Shown here: piece after piece, positions 1-8,902 of the stretch
Layout of the letters: each line of letters begins with the position of its first letter
How positions within the stretch are numbered: position 1 is the stretch's first letter
Assembly: GCA_903813345.2 (NCBI GenBank)
Contig: CAIIXF020000005.1
Span: 29,825,375-29,889,374 of the forward strand
Source: Owenia fusiformis
Taxonomy: Eukaryota; Annelida; Polychaeta; Sabellida; Oweniidae
Direction: 5' to 3'
DNA length: 64,000 nucleotides
Notes under the pieces: model-generated
The model's input: only the letters and a program-made list of their open reading frames with translations
The model's database searches: none
Told to the model about the DNA's origin: nothing
Translations under genes and position numbers: made by a program

Positions 1-518
1 GACATCTGCTCGCAAAATGCATTTGCTCTTTCATTAGCGTGACCCTGTTGAATCCGTGCTTGTCCTTTAAGTTTCTCCATAGAGTACCTAGATTTCGTCG
101 TTGATGACGCCATCATTACTGATTTAGATCTTGATAAAGATGGCGTTGATGTAGTTGCGCGTTGTACCATGCCAACTACCTCGTGGTTCTTTGTACGTTT
201 TCGTGGGTCTCCAAGACCACGGCTTTTTAAAATTTGACATAAATCATTTGCATTTATTCGTTTCGTTTTAATTCGTTTACCCGTTTGTATATCAATCTCT
301 ATGGAGGAGTTCTGACTCTCCTGGGTTGCTGGACGGACTACGTTCTCATCTACGTTGTAAGTGGCGCCGAAACACACAGACTTTCTTCTCTTAAATCCCT
401 GTTTTGTAATGTCGTAGTTGGTTGATATGGACGGCATTGTTTTAGCTCGTGAGATCTTCGGTGTTGTTAGGGAGTGGTCGATCTCTATCTTACTGATGAT
501 TTCACTGCATTTATCAAT
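1..518 (-). CDS. Internal exon of an unidentified minus-strand gene, truncated by the window edge
   Basis: Reading the minus strand, a good 3' splice site (pyrimidine-rich tract TTTTCTTTCAG) ends at 519, and an open frame of about 172 codons then continues without a stop to position 1. The peptide is basic and Ser/Thr-rich. It begins IDKCSEIISKIEID and includes KRRKSVCFGATYN, which fits the PP1-docking pattern [RK]-x-V-x-F, then a Lys/Arg-rich stretch (TGKRIKTKRIN) and SRSKSVMM. I do not recognise the family. The PP1 motif, low complexity and basic charge would suit a nuclear or cytoskeletal regulator such as a mitotic protein, but that is inference. The exon starts in phase 0. No upstream exon could be assigned with confidence; candidate first exons lie near 6.2 kb or 9.3 kb. 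Confidence 0.6.
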   Translation of the reverse strand, partial: MDKCSEIISKIEIDHSLTTPKISRAKTMPSISTNYDITKQGFKRRKSVCFGATYNVDENVVRPATQESQNSSIEIDIQTGKRIKTKRINANDLCQILKSRGLGDPRKRTKNHEVVGMVQRATTSTPSLSRSKSVMMASSTTKSRYSMEKLKGQARIQQGHANERANAFCEQM

Positions 519-1954
519 CTGAAAGAAAACAAGTTAAATGTCCGTATTTTCATATTTTATAATATCGTGTAAGAATATATTCCGAAACCTGATTTGACCG
601 AATGTTTAGGGTAAGTGAGCTCAATGAACACAGCAAAAACTCGCCCGACACATGTACACGTGCATTGAAAATAATACAGCAGCAATCTTGATAGTGTGGT
701 TTTTGGTATATTTTGGGGAAGATTTGTATGATATTAACAGATTATGTTGAGGTGAAATGCTATCATAATTTAAATATATGAGACAAAATATGGAAAGTAA
801 ACAATATTTATTTGATAAACATAACTTCCATAAAAATACCTCAGTTGCATACATATCCATCTTATGTTTATCCATTCCATTTTTTCTTCTGCACCAACGT
901 GTTTGCTCATAAAATTGGACATTTTTGTCCGTTTTTGATCCTATACCTCGCACGGGCAACACTGCTAAGAAATGTCGGTCCATTTTTGCTTTTCTACTCG
1001 TCGAACATAGTATAAATCACCAGCATTACTTTTGAGTCTATAAGCGACTCCATTTCACTGCTTAGCTCGATTCCTCTAGTTTATTTATTTCAAAATACTA
1101 TATCGTTTGGCCTTTGTTGTTATTGATAGAATTATCTTATATATCTTATAAACTGGCTTGAGAAGCATATTCTGAATTGCCTAGAGGTGACAATTATGTA
1201 CACGTTAGCATGTGTATCTATTTATTTTTGATAAGATTTCAATGTTGCCCTTTTCTCTCCTATGATTATCAATGTCATGGGTCATGACTCCTGTTGTTTT
1301 GATTGAATTTATAATTGAAAAGCATTGTCTAAAGTTTATACGTTATCTGATAATTTCAATCTTGTTATTGTCTAAAATATATCTGCATATAACATATCTT
1401 TATAGTATACAACGCATTTTACTCCATAACTAGTATTATATTTTTCAGTTAAAATTAGGCTAGTAAATGGTTTTTAGAGTTTAACGTAAAATCTAAGCGA
1501 TATCCTATCATAATTTAGCCATCCCGAACAATTACAATGTACTATGAACTTCGCTTCGCTCGGCTGTGTGTAAAAACTTAAATTCAGCATGTCACGGCTA
1601 TTCGCTATAATGCACTATTCTGAATAATGCGCATGAATTAGTATTTATCAACATCTTTAGCAGCCATAACAACAATCTACGAATTAAGGAATTAAATATA
1701 ATTTTCCATTACCGTTTCAATGACCAAATCATAAAGTCAAATACTCAAGTTCACAAGTCATATATAAATTTACTAATTCTGAGCAATGTTAAACACAATG
1801 GACTGTTTGCCACGACTAATCCCTCGTTTGCACAAAATATTAGAAATATTTAATACAGTGGAAAATAAAGGAAATTTGATAATATCACTGGTCAAACAGT
1901 GAATGCGCGTCTCATAAGATAGACTGTAATTTAAAGAGAGAATCAGATATAGCG
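519..1954. other. AT-rich stretch without a supported gene
   Basis: Probably intron of the minus-strand gene whose exon ends at 518. A minus-strand open frame at 621-983 has no splice or family support. I see no other structure here. Confidence 0.4.
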
Positions 1955-2043
1955 AGCAGGCTCATCCTTGCTGCAAGGGTATTTTACAAGTATATAACGA
2001 ATTTAAGCATAAATGAAGTCCTTTGAAGAAGGATGAGCAGGCT
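1955..2043. mobile_element. 73-bp short element with 8-bp target duplication (copy 1)
   Basis: A 73-bp unit (1963-2035) starts CATCCTTGCTGCAAGGG and ends GAAGAAGGATG, so its ends are inverted (CATCCTT/AAGGATG). It is flanked by an exact 8-bp direct repeat AGCAGGCT at 1955-1962 and 2036-2043. A second copy of identical length lies at 12626-12698 in a transporter intron, with roughly 85% identity by eye. An 8-bp duplication is typical of hAT-type transposition; the class is inferred. Confidence 0.65.
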
Positions 2044-2179
2044 AAACAAAACATTGTTTCAACTTTAGAATATTTTTGGCTCATGTCATTCCTTGTCATG
2101 TCCATTTTCTAAAAATCACAAAAGTGCATACTTTATTCCAGGAAAACTAAAGATTTTAACAATAACGTAATTATTTGTC

Positions 2180-2214
2180 TATAAGAATGGTTACCATGGT
2201 TACCATTCTTATCA
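2180..2214. repeat. Near-perfect short palindrome
   Basis: The segment reads AAGAATGGTTACC, then ATGGTTACCATTCTT, making a roughly 32-bp near-perfect inverted repeat that also contains the direct repeat ATGGTTACC. It has no coding or element context that I can identify. Confidence 0.5.
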
Positions 2215-2264
2215 TTTGGGAGAATTTAAACATTTTTCACTCATTTTTGCACTTTGACTGAATC

Positions 2265-3082
2265 ATTAAAGGCCCCATATAAAGTTTAAACCACTTTGGC
2301 TTATATTGTAGTATTACCCAATGTTATCAAAGTGTGATATGTGAAACTTTTTTTTTAATTTCAAAAAGTGGTTTTTGATAGACTTTTTGTTCCAAAATTT
2401 GTGAATTTATTTAAAACCAACTTTTAGAGGTCACTCATATCTTCTAATTAGCCACAATTCATACCAATGCATAGCATTCATCCTCCCGTGTTTTTGCCGA
2501 AAAAAATTAAGAAAATCGGTTCATAAATAAGCGAGAAATGAAATTATCAGTGCATGAAAATGGTTCTGAGAAAAATGCATTTCAAAATTTTAGTTCTCAT
2601 AGAAACCAATGGTACAATGATATCTAAAACATAATTTATTCTTCCTTTTAACCTGGTTAGACAATCAACATTGGTTTTTTATGAAAGTCTAACATATTTA
2701 GAAAAGATTGACATCGAAAAAAAAATTTCAATTTTTTTCAAAAAGTTTTTGGTACCTTAGTGACATCACTAATGTTTCAAAATATTTTTGATATGCTAAA
2801 ACATTGAAGTGGCTCATTAAATATGTTATTTTATTATTGAAATAGTGTGTCCTTTGTTCAACCTTTGCATTGGTGTTAAAAAGATAATCTTTTTTGAAAT
2901 GCATTAAGAAATATTTGATGATTAAGAAATTTCAATTTGAATATTTGAGAAATGAAATGCTCACAACTTTTTTTTCAAAAAAAATTTTTTGTTCAAAAAT
3001 CTCTAAAATCACTTTTTAAGTCCTGACAAATAGTAAATGAATGATAAAAAAATATTTTCAAACTTTAGACGGGGACTTTAAT
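2265..3082. mobile_element. About 0.8-kb AT-rich MITE with GGCCCC-type terminal inverted repeats
   Basis: The left end ATTAAAGGCCCCATATAAAG and the reverse complement of the right end, ATTAAAGTCCCCGTCTAAAG, match at nearly all positions, giving terminal inverted repeats of about 27 bp. The interior is AT-rich with long A/T runs and no open frame of note, as expected for a non-autonomous DNA transposon. The target duplication is unclear (TA or TTAA are both possible). Confidence 0.6.
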
Positions 3083-3323
3083 AACTTCACCAATTTATAG
3101 CATATTGTGAATCTTTTGGGAGATATTGTATTTCATATTGTAAGGAATAGATTGGTAGGTCAATTATACATGTTGCCTGTAATTTGGTCACCCCCTATAG
3201 ATCAGATTCTGCCTTTAAGGTTATACTGTAAACTGTATGTAATTTGTGTAAACGTTTTCAACGATATACCATGAGCAAAGAGTGTTCCAAAAGTGAAGCT
3301 ATTGCAATAAACGAATGCGAATG

Positions 3324-3428
3324 TAGTCTTGCTTCAAGACTGTGGACGTCATCCTTATCATACTTCACCAACATAACATAACAGTACTAGTTGTTAGGAA
3401 GATAGTCCAGGGTCTTGAAGCAAGACTA
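3324..3428. mobile_element. AGTCTTG-family mini-MITE (copy 1)
   Basis: A 105-bp unit begins TAGTCTTGCTTCAAGACTG and ends GGTCTTGAAGCAAGACTA, so its two ends are inverted copies and each end is itself nearly palindromic. A second, diverged member of the family is at 57414-57530. It carries no coding capacity. Confidence 0.6.
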
Positions 3429-3735
3429 ATTCGGCATGGATTAAAAAATAACTGTTGTAGGGGTGGAAACGCTATATTTTTGTAGAGTACTCAGAAAATA
3501 CAATAAATGCAAAAATCTGCCACCACTCAAAATTTGCGTAGGTGTAGTTTTATTTTGTCATCTGTTCTTAACGTATTGTTAATTCTTCCCCACTTGATAA
3601 GAGCGCTCATCACATTCCCAAAACAGCGGAGCCAAAGATTCACAAACTGACATCCAAAACTCTAGGTTTTCAATAATATGGGGATAAAACCAAAATGAAA
3701 ATATTTCTTAAGCTAACCACATATCGTTTTAACTT

Positions 3736-4311
3736 GAAAAAACTTACTCCCGTCGAGAGCTACTTAGATTTTGAAAGTATAGCTCTCTATCGCTAGAATC
3801 AACAGCTTAAGAATCCTGACTTCAAAGAAAATTCCAGGGAATTCAGCTGACTCATGTTGCACATTATATACCTGAAAATGTATCCTACATCGCCATGTTT
3901 CATTCAGCTCAACTATAGAACGTCTCACTGCCCTATGTATCGACCAGGACTTCATTTTATTGGTCGTGTCAAAAGTTTTGGCCAGGTATATTCAATATGG
4001 CGGCTTGACGTTTCCCAAGTTGCGCATGCGTCGATAATATTTCCGTTTAACCGCCATATTGGAAATGGGTATCGAACAAAAAAAGATTAGAACTCCTGAT
4101 CGCCATAGAAGCACATCCGCGATCCTATATGCACGGGGAAAGTAGATACATATGAGCCCATATGTAGGCTACAGTTTGAGACAAACAGTAAGCCGCTGAC
4201 TGGCGCTGATCAAATTTAGATGTCACAATTCTTCAGGCTGGAGATCCTCACGATGGAGAGCTATACTTTCAAAATCTAACATGGTAGCTCTCGACGTGAG
4301 TAAGAAAAAAC
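3736..4311. mobile_element. 560-bp hAT-like MITE with 8-bp target duplication
   Basis: Terminal inverted repeats of about 50 bp: the left end (3744 onward) reads TTACTCCCGTCGAGAGCTAC and the right end, reverse-complemented from 4303, reads TTACTCACGTCGAGAGCTAC. Both continue into TTAGATTTTGAAAG. An exact direct repeat GAAAAAAC flanks the unit at 3736-3743 and 4304-4311. The 8-bp duplication suggests hAT mobilisation. Short open frames inside it (3764-3955 and 3854-4090) belong to the element and are not genes. Confidence 0.75.
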
Positions 4312-6169
4312 TAGTAGAGTGGCTGTCAATTTATAACAATGGCATGTAAGTTCCCCATAGTTCCTGGTTTAAAACGCAAATACTAAGCTAGAGTACACCC
4401 GTTTCCAACCCCTGTACGTTGGCACTGTCCGGTTACCCTGGCGCTGTTGCACCAGCCTGGTCATTAGTGTTAACTAATTATACTATAACCGTGGTCACCT
4501 ACCAAGAGTGGAAATAGTAAAATAGTAGACATTGGAATGTATTTATTGAAACCGGATCGTAGAATAGATGTCTCTCGTATGTAGCTTTGTCAGATTGGGT
4601 TTTATGAATGGAGAAGAAAGAAACAAAGAGAAACTGATTGTCGAGTAATTTTAATTGTTCAACTCATCGATATATTAATTTAAATACGTCAATTACTTGT
4701 TCAGTAAATCGTGATGATAAATCAGGAAAACATGGTAGGAAAATTTAAAAGCACGAATCACAATATGAGTCTACATTTCACGTTTTCAGATTCAATGATT
4801 GGTCCCTATATTTCAAAACGAGGTCCAATTATAGTACGTTTATTAACTAAGACACATGGCACATAAACATTCATTGTTGTTATAGTACGTATGGTTCTCT
4901 TCAGCGCCAAACAAGGAATATAGATAAATATGGATAATAACAAAGGTAAGAAAACTAAAAAATTGTTTATAGGAAGAGTGACTGAATGGACTGAAGCGAG
5001 TCTGTTAAGCCACCGAGCAAACATAACGTATAGTATAATTAATAGTAGGCCCATTGGCATACACATGTGTAATACTAGGGATGGTAGCGATATATTAACT
5101 AGACTATTCATTCTTTTGTACCTTAAGCTGTATCAAGTCGTACATGTAGGCTACACTAACATCAGAATATTGTCATTTGTAATATCGATATTTAACAACT
5201 TGCCGATAAGCTTCATGGCCTTTGGAAAGAGATGCTGCACATATCTGTTTTTATGGTGGGGAAAACACATTACATCTAATATTGGGAACAACGTTTCATA
5301 TTATAGTATCCTGCAGTACTAACTGAACTGCCCGTGAACTCATATGAACTGGGGTCTTACTCTTAGATACCATTTTCATTGGTTCCATATTCCATTCTTG
5401 GATATATTCCAAACACATTGTAGACTGGGATTTCATCATCTTCAGTTTGTGAATAAATTATTCAAAATTGGATCATGTTACATTTTATTAGTTTTAGATG
5501 AACCGTATATTCATCAATTATCGACATGTTAACAACAAAGCTAATAATAACTCTTATCTGTCTATTGAGATCTAAACAGATAATCGGGAATTCTACAACT
5601 GGCAACCCTTTTTCCACGAGCAAATTGATCCATCTCTTACGTGAAAGGTTTTTGGCTACTCGCCTCGATCTGAATTTGCCGCCATATTTAATTTTTTTAT
5701 CTGAAAAATGACACAAGGTGAGTTTTATTTAAGAAACAAGTAATTAGGCATTAGATAATAGAACTCATAGCATCAATGTAATATTTGGTTAAACATATAC
5801 GATATTTCCATGTGAAAAAGAGTGACGAAGGAGCGGTGCACGTTGTCGTAGAACAAAAACGCCGATAAAAATCTGAAAGAACTGAGAAAGATTAGATCTA
5901 GACTACTCGAGTCTCTAGCCAATACTTGGCTAGAGGGGATTTCATCTGAATACTGTGAACTCTATTTGAAAAAAGTATGCCGGGGTGTCATAAATTTATT
6001 GAATATTTTAAAAATCGCCAGATAAATAAATCATTAATCAAACCGGACCCAGCTCGGCTCCTTGATGAGATATGACATGATTTCAGGAGGAGTGAGTAGC
6101 TCCCATAATTCTTTCATATTCTATCGTATTCGGGGATTCCCCATTACATCATCTCTTGCATCATCTCCA
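4312..6169. other. Intergenic or intronic stretch with no supported gene
   Basis: Several overlapping open frames on both strands (for example 4930-5322 plus, 5462-5716 minus) lack splice support, recognisable domains or consistent composition. A minus-strand ATGGCGG context near 5680 reaches a stop after nine codons. No RNA gene was recognised. Confidence 0.35.
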
Positions 6170-6262
6170 ATCAAATTGCAGGATTCGATCACGTGAACAA
6201 TCATGGGCACATGCTCTCTCAGTGCTGCGCATGCGCAGAGTTAAATTTTAAATCGTGAGAAT
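6170..6262. promoter_or_regulatory. Candidate promoter with NRF1-type palindrome and E-box
   Basis: TGCGCATGCGCA at 6226-6237 is a perfect palindromic match to the NRF-1 consensus, with a CACGTG E-box at 6190-6195. An ATGGCG start context follows at 6261 but stays open for only 25 codons. NRF-1 sites are enriched at TATA-less animal promoters. The transcript it serves is unknown; the minus-strand gene at the left edge is one candidate. Confidence 0.35.
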
Positions 6263-6392
6263 GGCGTTTACATCAGTTCAACATCGTCATTTCAAACCTA
6301 CGGTAATACTATTGAAGTTACTCGATCCATACTTGTAGAGAATACTCATAAAACTACAGTGAACATTTGGAGATCCATTTCAACGGAAAATT

Positions 6393-8566
6393 GAGGCCTG
6401 CCCTTAAGAAAAAAGCCATGGTAACCATGGTATTCCATGGTGCGTCCATGGTAATCCATGGTTTTCCATGGAAATTCATGGTTTTTCATGGTATTTTCCA
6501 TGGAAATTCATGGATACCCATGGTAATCTTCCATGGATATTTACCATGATTTTCCGTGGTAATTGGTGGTTTGGTAATTGTTTTTTCATGAACATGCCAT
6601 GTTTTTACCATGACACTTGAGTTGTAAAATCAACAATTTTGGCAGGTTTTGTTTTTACCAAAATCTTCAAAATTGAATCAATATTTTAACGAATGAATCC
6701 AAGCTGGATTGAGAATTAGTCTCATTAATCATAGATAAAAGAATATGACACCCCCCACCCCAAAATCTTTGAGAAAGTCAACCTTCTTGACAAAAGCTGG
6801 TTTCAGGCCTGAAATACAACCGTGTTTTTACAATCTGAATATATGTTTAGTACATTCTGTACATAGTGTCATATGACAAAGAACTGTTTACTCAATATTT
6901 TTTTTTAATTGATGGTTTGACCCCACAATTAAAAGTAATAATTTGTTTGCTGGGATTTGCTATCATTTACTTTGGCACTTATGTTAAAAAAGACAAAATA
7001 AGTGATAAAATCAGCTCACTGGATTCCCTTATTGCAGACTGAATAAACATTTTTACTTGGAGTAAATCCTATTTGGTTTTATTTGATCAACAATGAGTTT
7101 TTGACTTGCACTGTCTACACTCACAGACAATAATAATTACTGAAGAGGGAGCATTAGAAAGAGTAAGATTATCATATATAATAACAATTAAGATCAGAAT
7201 ATTTAAGAATTATACAAATGAACTCTTATAATCTGTTGTAAAGAGATTAATCTTTTGACATTAATTTGAGAGTTAAGACACCTAATTAACATAGAATAAT
7301 GGCAACCAAATATTTAAAAATTATGCAAATGATTATTTATTCCTATTCAAAGACAAATCAATTTTAATTACTTATACTATGTTTCATGTTTTAAGCCAAA
7401 TGGTGTTGTTAACCCCCCCCCCCCTCCCCTTCCTTCATGCAACTTCTTTTTAAATATAATATTCTTACATAGACAAATTGAATTTTTATCACTTAGGTAT
7501 AACATTTCAGTTTGCAGCCATAGGCTTGTGTTTAATCCCCCATCTCAATTTCAAGTCAAAATTCTGTAAAAGTATATACTTTTCTGTGGATTTTTTCAGA
7601 TAATATGCTTATAAAAGTTGAATGGGACTTAATTTGGAGAAGTTCATTTAGAAACATAATGTATTATTCATTTTTCTGCTTCCAAAAGACCAAACAAATA
7701 GTCCATGGAAAACCATGGACTTTCAAAAGATCAAAAGAATAATCATGGAAAACCATGGCTTTTGATTGCACTTTCCAAAACATCAAAGAAATAACCATGG
7801 AAAAGCATGGCTTTCGATTGCAATCAACCGACTTCCATGGCTTTTGATTGCAGTTTTCTCAACTTCAAAGAAAGAAACCATGGTTTTTGATTGTATTCTC
7901 AAATGTACGAAATGTAATTTAAGAAAATGAGTTATTTATTTCTTAAATTACTTCATATTGATTTTTAAAACTGAAGATTAAAGAAAGTATTGAAATAAAA
8001 CAGAGCTTGGGCTACTTTGACTTAATCTTTTTCAACAGTTCAAAGGAAAGAAGTGTTTGGCCTAAAAAATAAGAAATCTCTATCTAGTCTTGATCTACAC
8101 AAAAGCCCTTTGCACAATTGTTTTTGAAATCTTGTGGCCTACTCTCTGCTCTGCTGTTTCACATATTTTCTCATTTGTAAGCTGAGTTTAACATTCGATG
8201 AATGTTCTTGCTAAACCTTCAAAATGAAATGCCCACCCTTTTTTCTCAATGATAAGTCTCAGTCTAACTGGGATATATCATCAAAACATTCATTTTGGAG
8301 ATTTTGGTAAATACAAATCCTACCAAATTGTTGATTTTACATCTCCATTTGTCATGATAAAAACCATGACACATCCATTAAAAACCAATTACCAAACCAA
8401 CAATTACCATGGAAAATCATGGTAAATATCCATGGAAGATTACTATGGGCGTCCATGAATTTCCATGGAAAATAACATGGAAAACCATGAATTTCCATGG
8501 AAAACCATGGATTACCATGAGCGCATCATGGAATACCATGGTTACCATGGCTTTTTTCTTAAGGGA
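6393..8566. mobile_element. 2.2-kb fold-back element with CCATGG-rich inverted arms
   Basis: The left end CCCTTAAGAAAAAAGCCATGG recurs inverted at about 8566. The arms, about 200 bp each, are made of many short CCATGG / CATGGAAA sub-repeats (about 6415-6560 and 8405-8555). The interior adds further CCATGG clusters (7700-7880) in AT-rich DNA without coding capacity. No clean target duplication was found; TTAA at both borders would be compatible with a piggyBac-like duplication, but this is unproven. It lies just upstream of the first exon of the transporter gene. Confidence 0.65.
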
Positions 8567-8902
8567 GTTTATAAAATTTGTTTTCGAACGTGCTAATATG
8601 ATCGGGCATCTTTGGGAAATCTCCCCCCCTGACATGATTTCATCAGGATTTCGTCTAAAATTAAAACAAAATGGCTCCAAGAAAAATGGCGATGTTCGAA
8701 AACTGGACGAAATGTCATTAACGTCTGACATTAGTAACCGGCTGTAAATTCTAAGTTAGCGATTCAGAAGATGTGAACTAATACACTGATCACTTTATGT
8801 GTGTTTTGGGATTTTTGGTGAGGTAATAAGACCAAAACTCGCAATTCAAATTGTGATGTGGAAAAATGGCGGACATATGATTTCAAATTTTATGATTACG
8901 AC
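8567..8902 (+). promoter_or_regulatory. Presumed promoter/5' leader of the sialin-like gene
   Basis: This stretch separates the fold-back element from the predicted start codon. In-frame stops upstream of 8903 (TGA at about 8819) show that the coding region cannot extend further 5'. An ATGGCGG at 8866 is out of frame and reaches a stop after four codons, so it would act as a short upstream ORF if transcribed. No TATA box was recognised. Confidence 0.3.

Noticed and set aside
621-983. Minus-strand 120-codon frame upstream of the exon at 1-518
   Set aside because: AT-rich composition with no recognisable domain, and no splice pair linking it convincingly in phase to the exon at 518.
4930-5322. 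Plus-strand 130-codon frame
   Set aside because: Overlapped by an antisense frame of similar length; composition like intergenic DNA, with no motif or splice context.
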